Source: Balanoglossus misakiensis
Lineage: Eukaryota; Hemichordata
NCBI GenBank assembly: GCA_040954595.2
Contig: CM082588.2
Location: 10,912,001 to 10,976,000, forward strand
DNA: 64,000 nt
Reading direction: 5' to 3'
Shown: one piece after another, positions 9,430 to 21,400 of the stretch
Layout of the letters: each line of letters begins with the position of its first letter
How positions within the stretch are numbered: position 1 is the stretch's first letter
Notes under the pieces: generated by a model
The model's database searches: none
Told to the model about the DNA's origin: nothing
Seen by the model: only the letters and a program-made list of their open reading frames with translations
Program-made: the position numbers and the translations under genes

Positions 9430-12400
9430 AGCGTTAACATAACTTTATCAGAATAAGTTAACGCCATAACTTTGACAGAATAAGAGTTGCCTCAAACGGC
9501 TCTAACCGAATTTCCATTAATAGCAGAACAAACAAGCTGTAATCAATACGCCAACCTTTAAAATATTACTTTAGAAAGTTTGTATTCATACTTTCTTCAA
9601 GTTGTCATAACGCTAACCCGAAATGTGTTTTAGTATTGCCTTTGTATTAATGGGCTAGATTCATGGCGTTATATGTCATAAATTAAAAAGACAACCCTTA
9701 TTGTTTTTGATAATATTTATGTCGGAGAATCCACAATGAAAAATATGTATTTTCAATTTCATAACTCAAAATAATTTTCAAATCCATGACCTTATTTTCA
9801 ACTCCAGTGATCGTACATCCTGAACCTTGTTCCAGTAAATGATTGGTCATTACAGGGTTAATGGGCACTCTCCCGTTCTCTTCCTCCGCAGTTTCATTCA
9901 TGTTCTTGTTTGACGGAAATGGGTGTGACCAGACGCTTGAATGTTTTCATGTGGGTTGAGTTGTTCATCGGGAACGGCCTCCTGGTGTGTCTGTACAGGT
10001 ACGCAAGGAGAAACTGCCCACAAGAAGCTGCGAGTGAAACTATTTAAGGTAGTATGTGCCTCGCGGTCCGAGATTCTGACAAATGATAGTCCTCAAAACT
10101 TTTTCAAGTCATTGATTTACTAAAGTGTGTGGTGAGTCTCTTTGAAAACAACAATAATATTACTCATCATATTGTAATTTTTTGAAACTATAAAATGAAG
10201 TTGACAATGCACCAAACAGATTCTATTTATTTCTTCATGACCATGTTCACCCCAAGGTCATATGGACCTGCAAGTATATGCCAGAGCCAGAGTCGACATT
10301 ACCGAAGCCAGAGTTTAAAGCTTACAGGTCACCCCTTGCCAGCTCATGACTAGCTAAACTGCCATGGATGCCAAGAGATATATGACTACGGTAACCTGTA
10401 GATGGTTTCAGTATGTTTGAAGAAAGTGGTGGCGCACTTTTGGCTACATTTGAAATGGCTATGGTACCAGTGGTTGAATTTGCAAAGGTGACCTTTGACC
10501 TGGCATCTTTAAAGATATTAAAGAACGATTTACCATTCCTTGTTGTCGTAAAATGACATCTGTAATAACTTATATTTTATCTGTTCATCTTGAAGTACTA
10601 TATATTTAAACGCCAATTTTCCATTGCCAATCAAGTTTTTACAAATAAATTGTAATATGCATGTTGATTTTACAAAAACTCCTTACTTCCAAGTGAATTC
10701 TGTTACACATCACGTAACTATTTTCCCCACGAATTCTTCAGTTGCTAACTCGGAAATTTCATATATTGGGCAGAAATTGGATACATTACCCAGCCATTAA
10801 AATTACAGTTTTCTATTTTAATTGATCGTCCATAACTTCAAGTACTTTGACTTGACATACATTAAAAACATCATGGTGAATAAATAAAAATTATTTGATT
10901 ATCTAATTGTGCATGTTTACATGGTTTTATTTTAGTATGCTGGGTACTTAATGTCTAATGGCTCGCTGATTTTATACTGTTCAAGATGACAATCTAATTT
11001 TAGTTTTCAGCTGATAATTGAAATCAATGATTCAAAAAAATTGAATTTTGACATGAATAAACTTCTTGTTCATGGCAGTTGCTGTGTTTTGTTTCATTTG
11101 TATTCAATTTTTGCAAGCATACCATTGAGCACAGTTTGATTTGATTAAACACGTTTATCGGAAAATTTTGTCATTTGAAATATCTGTTTTTGCGCCCTCT
11201 ACCATTTGACCAAATGATTCTCTTATTTTGGTGGCCTTTGTCTGTGTATATGAGAATACTATAGTACTCTCGCATCGATCATAGTAGAAGTTGATAACGT
11301 CTCTTGCCACGTGGCCTGGAAGAAAGGCGATCTTTAGAGTAAAAAAAACAAACTATCCAGATAGGAAGCTAGAAAAGAAGTTGAATCGTTGAAATTTTAT
11401 TTATTTTATATTGTTAATATCGTTGGTGATGTTGACTGGCCGACAATCTTTGTCACACGAGTCTTTGCAGGCAGATTAAAACATTGCCTATTCCAGCAAT
11501 AATCACAACAGGAGTGTGTCACACAGGAGACAGTTGGGATTATAGTCATAATCTACCTTAGTTTGTTGTCAACAACCAGATGTGGTCGCATTCCGTGCAT
11601 CCGTGCATATTTTGGAACAACGACTCTATCGAACAGACGTATTTCAAACACCTTGGAGAAAAACATCGATGACCAGTGGAATTGACTGTCGCTTGAAATC
11701 CGATAGGAATACACCTGTTTACGGTGGACGATACCGACACTCCTCTGCTAACTTAATCTGCTCTGCTAACTATACCTGCTTTGATTAAGTTGCGTCTAAA
11801 ACTTTCCTTACAATACAATGTGGGTCTCGACTGTCGGTCCCAACTATAGCGACGACAGCCTCGGTATGTTTCGCCGATAGCAATCCGGAGATGAAATTTG
11901 CATACAGCAATATCTTTCAAGATAAATAATTTATGTCCTAAAGGTATTACTTTTAGTGGTCTGACGGAGACGTTTTCTGCTGTAACATGCAAAACCTGCG
12001 GCGGACCTGAGGTCATGTTGCGAACACTGTAGTTTTGTTACGCCCGCCATCCTTCGGACGTTTACCTCATCGGGGCTTCTTTGGGGAATCAGCCACGTCC
12101 GAAGGGTGAGAGTGTAAATTCTCTCCCTCTCCTTCTCCACCCAACATATTCATAGAGTCAGAGAGAGGTACCCGGCATATCGTAAACTTAACGAGAGGCA
12201 TAACGAGACTTTCAACAAGTTTTCCGAGTAACACAAATAGTTGTGGTTTATTACTGGTCACACGTAAGAATTACACGACTCTATCCATGCTCGTTGACTC
12301 CCGTCACGGATCTCCGGTGATAATAATGTGATATCAAATTTCACCACCTCTTATTAATACGTTAGTCAAGTATTATGTCATAAAAGGAACACGTCATCTT

Positions 12401-12489
12401 AATATTTCTTAAACATGAACTTAGCGCGTGATATCTCTATCTCGTTCTGACATGTATCAATTACACAATCTTGTTTACTCTGAGTCAAA
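9430..12489. other. Non-coding interval, no gene recognised
   Basis: AT-rich sequence with short unconvincing open frames on both strands and none with family motifs or a credible splice structure. Small features are a nuclear-receptor-like DR1 motif at 10489-10501 and a short direct repeat CTCTGCTAACT near 11744 and 11761. Exons too short to recognise cannot be excluded. Confidence 0.4.
10489..10501 (-). promoter_or_regulatory. DR1-type nuclear-receptor motif (sequence match only)
   Basis: TGACCT-T-TGACCT, the reverse complement of two AGGTCA half-sites spaced by one base. This is the binding pattern of HNF4, RXR and COUP-TF class receptors. There is no adjacent gene, so a function is not implied. 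The same motif recurs in the repeat at 51,061-52,078. Confidence 0.35.
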
Positions 12490-14312
12490 TACCTATTTTT
12501 TTTTGGTGATTTTCACCGATGTTTTTTTTTTCAAAAATCGACGAACCAATGATTTTTTTCAAAATCGACGAAATTTTGAGATTATGCAAAGTCGAAAATT
12601 TTTCATTTTTTGATGATTTTCACCCATGATTTTTTTCAAAAATCTACGAAATTTTGAGATTTTGCAAACTCGAAAATGTGTCATTTTTTTATGATTTTCA
12701 CCCATGATTTTTTTTTAAAAATCGACGAACCCATAATTTTTTTCAAAATCGACGAAATTTTGAGATTTTGCAGTCTAAAATGTTTCATTTTTTGATGATT
12801 TTCACCCATGTTTTTTTTTCAAAAATCGACGAACCCATGTTTTTTTTCAAAAGTCGACGAAATTTTGAGATTTTGCAGTCTTAAATTTGTCATTTTTTGA
12901 TGGTTTTCACCCATGTTTTTTTAAAAAATCGACGAACCCGTGATTTTTTTTCAAAATCGACGAAATTTTGAGATTTTGCAAAATCAAAAATTTGTCATTT
13001 TTTGATGATTTTCACCCATGTTTTTTTTTTTCAGAAATCGACGAACGCATGTTTTTTTTCAAAAATCGACGAAATTTTGAGATTTTGCAGTCGAAAATTT
13101 GTCATTTTTTGATGGTTTTCACCCATGTTTTTTTAAAAAATCGACGAACCCGTGATTTTTTTCAAAATCGACGAAATTTTGAGATTTTGCAAAATCAAAA
13201 ATTTGTCATTTTTTTGATGATTTTCACCCATGATTTTTTTTCAAAAATCGACGAAATTTTGAGATTTGCAGTCGAAAATTTGTCATTTTTTGATGATTTT
13301 CACCCATGATTTTTTCAAAAATCGACGAACCCATATTTTTTTTCAAAATCGACGAAATTTTGAGATTTTGCAAAGTCGAAAATTTGTCATTTTTTGATGA
13401 TTTTCACCCATGTTTTTTTTTTTCAAAAATCGACGATATTTTGAGATTTGCAGTCGAAAATTTGTCATTTTTTGATGATTTTCACCCATGATTTTTTCAA
13501 AAATCGACGAACCCATAATTTTTTTCAAAATCGACGAAATTTTGACATTTTGCAAAGTCGAAAATTTGTCATTTTTTGATGATTTTCACCCATGTTTTTT
13601 TTCAAAAATCGACGAACCCATGGTTTTTTTTCAAAAATCGACGATATTTTGAGATTTCGCAAAGTTGAAAATTTGACATTTGTTGATGATTTTCATGAGC
13701 TACAGCCAATGATTTTTTTTTCAAAAATCGACGAAATTTTGAGATTTTGCAGTCGAAAATTTGTCATTTTGTTGATTTTCACCCATGTTTTTTTTAAACA
13801 ATCGACGAACCCATGATTTTTTTTCAAAATCGGCGAACTTTTGAGATTTGGAAAATCGAAAATTTGTCATTTTTTGATGATTTTCACCCATGATTTTTTT
13901 ACAAAAATCGACGAACCCATGATTTTTTTCAAAATCGACGAAATTTTGAGGTTTTGCAAAGTCGAAAATTTTTCATTTTTTGATGATTTTCACCCATGTT
14001 TTTTTTTAAAAATCAACGAACCCATGATTTTTTTTCCAAATCGACGAAATTTTGAGATTTTGCAAAGTCGAAAATTCACCCATGTTTTTTTAAAAAATCA
14101 ACGAACCCATGATTTTTTTCAAAATCGATGAAATTTTGAGATTTTGCAAAGTCGAAAATTCACCCATGTTTTTTTTCAAAAATCGACGAACCCATAATTT
14201 TTTTCAAAATCGACGAAATTTTGAGATTTTGCAAAATCAAAAATTTGTCATTTTTTGATGATTTTCACCATGATTTTTTTCAAAAATCGACCAAATTTTG
14301 AGATTTTGCAGT
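12490..14312 (-). repeat. 78-bp satellite array, minus orientation, left block
   Basis: Tandem, diverged copies of the unit best seen at 18-51 kb, here as its reverse complement (TCGACGAAATTTTGAGATTT, GCAAAGTCGAAAATTTGTCA, TTTTTTGATGATTTTCACCC, ATGATTTTTTTC). Monomers vary in T-run length and several carry an extra GAACCCATG half-unit. The array starts abruptly after non-repeat sequence near 12,490. It resumes in the same orientation at 17,461 after the transposon insertion. Confidence 0.9.
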
Positions 14313-14329
14313 TAGTGCGGTATGGTATG

Positions 14330-15125
14330 TCATGAAAAACAGCTCCCGTAGGATTGTTGTGCTAAAATTGATTTTTTTGCTGTTTTGGCTTCTATTGGGA
14401 CCCAACTACCCGAAAATGATGGGGTGCAATTTTAAGGGCCCCTCCATCATATTTTTCTCGGGGGGGGGGTACTTCCGTTTTGTGGTATGATGTGTATTCC
14501 CGTAGGATTTTTGTGCTAAAATTGATTTTTTTGCTGTTTTGGCTTCTATGGGGACCCAACTACCCGAAAATGATGGGGTGCAATTTTTAGGGCCCCTCCA
14601 TCATATTTTTTCGGGGGGGGGGGGGGGGGGTCGTCACTCCTGTTTTGGCCTCCCCGAAGATATTTATTCACCTATCTACTCCATTTTCGTAGAATTTTCT
14701 GCTAAAGAATTTTTTTTTGCTGTTTTGACACCTGGTCACAAAAGATCACATGCAAATTTTAGGGCCCCTCTATTACATTTGTGGGGGGGGGGGGCACTTA
14801 CATTCCGACAATCTTAACGGTATTTGTTCACCTATACCGTGTATTCTCGTAGGAGTTTTTGCTAATAGTTATTTGTTTTGTTTGCTGTTTTGGTTTCAAT
14901 GATGAATAAACATCCCCAAAATGATGGAAATCAATTTGTTGGACCCCTCCATCACATTTTCTTGCAGGGGGGGGGGTCACTTTAGTTTTAGCAGCCCTGG
15001 AGATATTTGTTCATAGTGTGACATGTGTATTTGTAAAGGATTTCTTCCAATTTCTTTTTTTTTAACTTCTATGGGGACCTAACTGCTCAAAAATGAGGTC
15101 AAATTTTAGGGCCTCTCCACATATT
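14330..15125 (+). repeat. Left terminal array of ~150-bp tandem repeats
   Basis: Units contain CCCGTAGGATT, TGCTAAAATTGATTTTTTTG, CTGTTTTGGCTTCTATGGGG, ACCCAACTACCCGAAAATGA, GGGGTGCAATTTTTAGGGCC, CCTCCATCATATTTTT, and then a poly-G run of 9-18 bases. The first two units are 154 bp apart (14,345 and 14,499). Units become progressively more diverged toward the core, and about five can be followed. Confidence 0.8.
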
Positions 15126-16043
15126 GGGAATCTTAAATATTAGACGGTTTATGGGTAAACATATCAGTTACCTACATTTGTATCAGTTGTCATATATACT
15201 ACAGCGCTATCTTATTTTTATAAATATACTTAGTTGAATTTTGACACTAACAAATCAACCACAAATATCTCTCTGGTTTGGACTTAGCATAATATACCTC
15301 CCCTCACCTTGGACCGCCACCCAACTCATCACCACACTCATGTTTTCTATGGTTTACAAAAATATAGTATACTAGGCTATACCAAATAGTGAACACCTAT
15401 TGCCTGGCCATGAGGGCCATAGCAGCCGTTTATTACACCCGAGGGGCCGTGAGTTACCAGAATCATATGCATATGATTCTGGTAACTTTTTCGTTAAGAG
15501 TTGTTTATTCTTTCGTAGCACAATCAATGTCTGAGATATTTACCATTGTACTAAAATTCTCATCGATATAAGTCTGTGCATAAACTCTGAAGTACGTTTT
15601 AATCAACACTTGTTTTTTGGGGTATTAAAACGATATTCAGTTGAACTCATTTCAAAGTTAAATACTGTCGTAAATAAAGCCATATCAGTTGAAGTATTGT
15701 CTATTTTAAAGTAGTATTTTCAAAATTTTCATGCCAATAGCAAAATAGTGCTGTAAAAAGCCCTTGAACTATGTCTTACTTCTAAAACTTGTTTTGGTAA
15801 ACATTAACAATATCAAATTTGGCTCATTTTGTAGCTCAATACTACTGAAAATAAAACAAGTCTGTGAACTACATCTCAGTTTTATTACTAAATACATATT
15901 GGCTATTTTCTTAGCACCGTAAGCAGCGTTTTACGTTCCAGTTCGATAGCTATTAGGACATTTTGCAATAAACTACAGAATTAATATGTAGATAAAAATA
16001 AGATTTGCGTGATCTGTGAAAAGGGTGCCACCCCTTCATCACA
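15126..16043. other. Core of the 3.15-kb transposon, no gene recognised
   Basis: Mostly AT-rich sequence. A perfect palindrome lies at 15452-15487. At 15,600-15,860 there are weakly similar stretches (GAACTCATTTCAAAGTTAAA and GGCTCATTTTGTAGCTCAAT), perhaps an old duplication of about 190 bp. No splice-supported exon was found. Confidence 0.4.
15452..15487. repeat. 36-bp perfect palindrome
   Basis: AGTTACCAGAATCATATG, then CATATGATTCTGGTAACT, with no mismatch and no loop. It contains two CATATG hexamers around the centre. It lies in the transposon core and could be a protein-binding dyad or a relict of a foldback insertion. Confidence 0.9.
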
Positions 16044-16277
16044 ATGAGAGATAAATCATACGCAACAAATTGTCCTGAACTTCCCCCAATCAAAAAGAAT
16101 GGGTGGAAATCGGAGAATGGCGTGTTTTATCCAGTAAAATGTCTTGCTCTCCCTGCACCAAAGGCAGTACTAGAGCTTATCAAATGTGGCTGCAAAGCAG
16201 GTTGTAGGGGACGTTGCAGTTGCTCAAAGAATGATTTACTATGTACTCCCCTCTGCAAATGCTATGGTGGAGACTGA
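16044..16277 (+). pseudogene. C-terminal fragment of a cysteine-rich (CXC-like) protein
   Basis: A 77-codon frame from ATG at 16044 to TGA at 16275. The stretch LIKCGCKAGCRGRCSCSKND followed by LLCTPLCKCYGG has regularly spaced cysteines. It resembles the cysteine-rich C-terminus found on many uncharacterised multicopy invertebrate proteins and, more distantly, tesmin/TSO1 CXC zinc-binding domains. A stop lies upstream of the ATG in the same frame, so the N-terminal body is missing. After the TGA the frame continues for about 15 more codons with an acidic tail (NVLEDNDTGDE) before a second stop at 16321-16323. This suggests that the TGA is a premature stop, perhaps replacing a cysteine codon. 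It is probably a captured or decayed gene fragment within the transposon. Confidence 0.5.
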
Positions 16278-16599
16278 AAACCAGGGGGAAATGTTCTTGA
16301 AGATAACGACACTGGCGATGAGTAGATCAAACAGAACTGGGTTTCGTGAAAATGATGATTGAGAATACCAAGATATCAGAAAAGAATCGTTATGCTTCTT
16401 GGGTTGTTTATTGCACCGTCCGTGGTAGGGAGGGTGCCTCAAGGGTCCATTTTATGAGATGGGACTGTAGCTCGGAAAATAAACTAAAATACACATTATG
16501 TACTTTATTATATATAAAGGAGTTTTAATTTACCTTAGTATACTAAATTTAGAATAAACGAAAAAATCTAAGATAAAAAAAAACTACTGTTACAACGGG

Positions 16600-17455
16600 T
16601 TGGCGAAAACAAATATAGAGAACCCCCCCCCCCCCCCCCACCAAAAAATGTGGTAAAGGGGTCCAACATTTTGCACACCATCACTTTTCGGCAGTCAGTC
16701 TGCATTCAAGCCAAAGGAGCAAACCAAATTGCAAGAAATACCACGACAATACTAACCGTATAGTAAATAGGTGAATAAGTATCTTCAGGGTGGCCAAAAC
16801 AGAAATGATTACCCTCCCCCCCCCCAAGACATGATGGAAGGTTCCAAAAATTTGAACCCCATCATTTTAGTTCTGGTGGAGCCCCATTGAAACCAAAACA
16901 TCAAAGAAAAATAATATTTTTAGCAAAATATTCTATGAGAAGGGAGTAAATAGGCCAACAAACAACTTCGGAGTGGCCAAAATGGAAGTGCCCCCCCCCC
17001 CAAATAAAAAATGATGGAGGGGCCCTATAATTTGCACCCGATTATTTTTGGCCAGGTTGGTCTCCTCCAAAGCAAACACAACAAAAACAAATTAATTGTA
17101 GCCCAAATTCCCATGATGATAGAGTAAATAGGTGAACAAATATCCTCGAGTGACCAAAACAGAAGAGACCCCCCGAAAAAAATTGATGGAGGGGCCCTAA
17201 AAATTGCACCCCATGATTTTTGGGTAGTTGGGTCCCCATTGAAGCCAAACAGCAAAAAAAATCAATTTTAGCAGAAAAATCCTACGGGAATACACATCAT
17301 ACCACAAAACGGAAGTACCCCCCCCAGAAAAATATGATGGAGGGGCCCTTAAAATTGCACCCCATCATTTTCGGGTAGTTGGGTCCCCGTAGAAGCCAAA
17401 ACAGCAAAAAAATCAATTTTAGCACAAAAATCCTACGGGAATACACATCATACCA
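16600..17455 (-). repeat. Right terminal array of ~150-bp tandem repeats, inverted
   Basis: Same unit as the left array, in reverse complement. CCTACGGGAATACACATCAT recurs 151 bp apart (17,281 and 17,432), with AATTGCACCCCATCATTTTC and GTTGGGTCCCC blocks between. Poly-C runs replace the poly-G runs of the left arm. Units nearest the outer end are the best conserved, mirroring the left side. Confidence 0.8.
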
Positions 17456-17460
17456 CACTA

Positions 17461-18392
17461 AGTCGAAAATTTGTAATTTTTTGATGATTTTCACCCATGT
17501 TTTTTTTTTCAAAAATCGACGAACCCATGATTTTTTTCGAAATCGACGAAATTTTGAGATTTTGCAGTCGAAAATTTGTCATTTTTTGATGATTTTCACC
17601 CATGATTTTTTTCAAAAATCGACGAACCCATAATTTTTTTCAAAATCGACGAAATTTTGAGATTTCGCAAAGTTGAAAATTTGACATTTGTTGATGATTT
17701 TCATGAGCTATAGCCCATGATTTTTTTTTCAAAATCGACGAACCCATGTTTTTTTTTCAAAAATCGACGATATTTTGAGATTTCGCAAAGTTGAAAATTT
17801 GACATTTGTTGATGATTTTCATGAGCTATAGCCCATGATTTTTTATTTCAAAAATCGACGAAATTTTGAGATTTGCAAAGTCGAACATTGGTCATTTTGA
17901 TGATTTTCACCCATTTTTTTTTTTTCAAAAATCGACGAACCCATAATTTTTTTTCAAAATCGACGAAATTTTGAGATTTTGCAAAGTCGAAAATTTGTCA
18001 TTTTTTGATGATTTTCATCCATGTTTTTTTTCACAATTCAACGAACCCATGATTGTTTTCAAAATCGACGAAATTTTGAGATTTTGCAAGAACCCATGAT
18101 TTTTTTCAAATTCGACGAAATTTTGAGATTTTGCAAAGTCGAAAATTTGTCATTTTTTGATGATTTTCACCCATGATTTTTTGCAAAAATCGACGAACCC
18201 ATGATTTTTTTCCAAAATCGACGAAATTTTGAGATTTTGCAAAGTCGAAAATTTGTCATTTTTTGATGATTTTCATCCATGTTTTTTTTTTCAAAATTCA
18301 ACGAACCCATGATTTTTTTCAAAATCGACGAAATTTTGAGATTTTGCAAGAACCCATGATTTTTTTCAAAATCGACGAAATATTGAGATTTT
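17461..18392 (-). repeat. 78-bp satellite array, minus orientation, right of the transposon
   Basis: Continues the 12,490-14,312 array in the same orientation. It includes a distinctive variant monomer with ATTTGACATTTGTTGATGAT and TTTCATGAGCTATAGCCCATG at about 17,670-17,720 and 17,785-17,840. A matching variant is in the left block at about 13,665-13,710. It ends at the inversion point at 18,392. Confidence 0.9.
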
Positions 18393-18410
18393 GCAAAATC
18401 TCAAAATTTC
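18375..18410. repeat. Satellite orientation switch (head-to-head junction)
   Basis: CGACGAAATATTGAGATTTT is directly followed by GCAAAATCTCAAAATTTCGT, so the minus-oriented array turns into the plus-oriented one without spacer. The centre GAGATTTTGCAAAATCTC (18384-18401) is a perfect palindrome. The normal monomer has only a near-palindrome there (GACTTTGCAAAATC). The arms continue as diverged satellite on both sides, so the whole is a kilobase-scale imperfect inverted repeat. Confidence 0.9.
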
Positions 18411-21400
18411 GTCGATTTTGAAAAAAAATCATGGGTTCGTCGATTTTTGAAAAAAAACATGGGAGAAAATCTTCAAAAAATGGGAATTTTGTCGATTTTT
18501 GAAAAAAAAAATCATGGGTGAAAATCATCAAAAAATGACAAATTTTCGACTTTGCAAAATCTCAAAATTTCGTCGATTTTTGAGAAAAATCATGGGTGAA
18601 AATCATCAAAAAATGACAAATTTTCGACTTTGCAAAATCTCAAAATTTCGTCGAATTTTTGAAAAAAAACATGGATGAAAATCATCGAAAAATGACAAAT
18701 TTTCGACTGCAAAATCTCAAAATTTTGTCGATTTTGAAAAAAGTATGGGTTCGACGATTTTTAAAAAAAATCATGGGTGAAAATCATCAAAAAATGACAA
18801 ATTTTCGACTTTGCAAGAACTTCGAGATTTTCGTCGATTTTTGAAAAAAAAAATCGTGGGGGGGGGGGGAAATCATAAAAAAATGACAAATTTTCGACTT
18901 TGCAAAATCTCAAAATATCGTCGATTTTGGAAAAAAAACATGGGTTCGTCGAAAAAAAAACATGGGTGAAAATCATCAAAAAATGACAAATTTTCGACTT
19001 TGCAAAATCTCAAAAGTCCGTCGATTTAAAAAAAAAACATGGGTGAAAATCTTCAAAAATGACAAAGTTTCGACTTTGCAAAATCTCAAAATTTCATCGA
19101 TTTCTGAAAAAAATCATAGGGGAAAATCATCAAAAAATGACAAATTTTCGACTGCAAAATCTTAAAATTTCGTCAATTTTTGAAAAAAATCATGGGTAAA
19201 AATCATAAATAAATGAAAAATTTTCGACTTTGCAAAATCTCAAAATTTCGTCGATTTTTGAAAAAAATCATGGGTGAAAATCATCAAAAAATGACAAATT
19301 TTCGACTTTGCAAAATTTTCAAAAATTCGTTGATTTTTGAAAAAAAAATGGGTTATAGCTTATGAAAATCATCAACAAATGACAAATTTTCGACTTTGCA
19401 AAATCTCAAAATTTCGTCGATTTTGAAAAAAATCATGGGTTCGTCGATTTTTGAAAAAAAACATGGGTGAAAATCTTCAAAAAATGACAAATTTTCGACT
19501 TTGCAAAAACTGAAAATTTCGTCGATTTTTGAAAAAAATAATGAGTGAAAATCATCAAAAAAGACAAAGTTTCGACTTTGCAAAATCTCAAAATTTCGTC
19601 GATTTCTGAAAAAAATCATGGGTAAAATCGTCAAAAAAAGACAGATTTTCGACAGCAAAATCTTAAAATTTCGGCAATTTTTGAAAAAAAATCATGGGTA
19701 AAAATCATCAAAAAATGACAAATTTTCGACTTTGCAAAATCTCAAAATTTCGTCAATTTTTGAAAAAAAAATCGTGGGGGGGGGAAATCATCAAAAAAAT
19801 GACAAATTTTCGACTTTGCAAAATTTTGAAAAATTCGTCGATTTTAAAAAAAAAACATGGGTTCGTCCATTTTTGAAAAAAAAAACATGGGTGAAAATCA
19901 TCAACAAATGACAAATGTTCAACTTTGCAAAATCTCAAAATTTCGTCGATTTTTGAAAAAAAAAATCGTGGGGGGGGGGGGAAATCATCAAAAAAATTAC
20001 AAATTTTCGACTTAACAAAATTTTCAAAAATTCGTCGATTTTTGAAAAAAAAAAACATGGGTTCGTCCATTTTTGAAAAAAAAAACATGGGTGAAAATCA
20101 TCAACAAATGACAAATGTTCAACTTTGCAAAATCTCAAAATATTGTCGATTTTTGAAAAAAAATCATGGGTTCGTTGATTTTTGAAAAAAAAACATGGGT
20201 GAAAATCATCAAAAAATTACAAATTTTCGTCTTTGCAAAATCTCAAAATTTCGTCGATTTTTGAAAAAAAAAATCATGGGTAAAAATCATCAAAAAAATA
20301 CAAATTTTCGACTTTGCAAAATCTAAAAATTTTGTCGATTTTTGAAAAAAATCATGGGTGAAAATCATCAAAAAATGACAAATTTTCGACTTTGCAAAAT
20401 CTCAAAATTTCGTAGATTTTTGAAAAAAAATCATGGGTTCGTTGATTTTTGAAAAAAAAAACATGGGTGAAAATCATCAAAAAATTACAAATTTTCGAAT
20501 TTGCAAAATCTCAAAATTTCGTCGATTTTTGAAAAAAAAACATGGGTGAAAATCATCAAAAAATGACAAATTTTCGACTTTGCAAAATCTCAAAATTTCG
20601 TAAATTTTTGAAAAAAAGTCATGGGTGAAAATCATAAAAAAATTACAAATTTTCGTCTTTGCAAAATCTCAAAATTTCGTCGATTTTTGAAAAAAAAAAT
20701 CATGGGTAAAAATCATCAAAAAATTACAAATTTTCGACTTTGCAAAATCTAAAAATTTTGTCGATTTTTGAAAAAAATCATGGGTGAAAATCATCAAAAA
20801 ATGACAAATTTTCGACTTTGCAAAATCTCAAAATTTCGTCGATTTTTGAAAAAAATCATGGGTTCGTTCAATTTTGAAAAAAAACATGGATGAAAATCAT
20901 CGAAAAATGACAAATTTTCGACTGCAAAATCTCAAAATTTTGTCGATTTTTGAAAAAAAATCATGGGTGAAAATCATTAATAAATGACAAATTTTCGACT
21001 TTGCAAAATCTCAAAATTTCGTCGATTTTTGAAAAAAAATCATGGGTGAAAATCATCAAAAAATTACAAATTTTCGACTTTGCAAAATCTCAAAATTTCG
21101 TCGATTTTTGAGAAAAATCATGGGTGAAAATCATCAAAAAATGACAAATTTTCGACTTTGCAAAATCTCAAAATTTTGTCGATTTTTGAAAAAAAATCAT
21201 GGGTTCGTTGATTTTTGAAAAAAAACATGGGTGAAAATCATCAAAAAATTACAAATTTTCGAATTTGCAAAATCTCAAAATTTCGTCGATTTTGGAAAAA
21301 AAAACATGGGTGAAAATCATCAAAAAATTACAAATTTTCGACTTTGCAAAATCTCAAAATTTCGTAGATTTTGGAAAAAAAAATCATGGGTTCGTCGATT

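Larger units (their letters stand above)
14313..17460. mobile_element. 3.15-kb transposon inserted in the satellite, with long inverted ends built of tandem repeats
   Basis: The satellite breaks after AGT (14310-14312) and resumes with AGT (17461-17463), a likely 3-bp target duplication. The left end reads TAGTGCGGTATGGTATG and the right end, read inward, TAGTGTGGTATGATGTG. Each end leads into an array of a ~150-bp repeat, in opposite orientation on the two sides (14,330-15,125 and 16,600-17,455). The single-copy core (15,130-16,600) holds a cysteine-rich open frame and a 36-bp palindrome. No transposase is recognised, so it is probably non-autonomous. CACTA elements begin CACTA outside. Here the outer end reads TAGTG, so it is not assigned to that family. 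Confidence 0.75.

Noticed and set aside
11558-12261. Minus-strand frames of 60-87 residues in three overlapping frames
   Set aside because: Mutually overlapping, no recognisable domain, no convincing splice sites. Left as non-coding.
14313-17460. CACTA (EnSpm) transposon
   Set aside because: The 3-bp target duplication fits, but CACTA elements read CACTA inward from the 5' end. Here the outer 5' end reads TAGTG.
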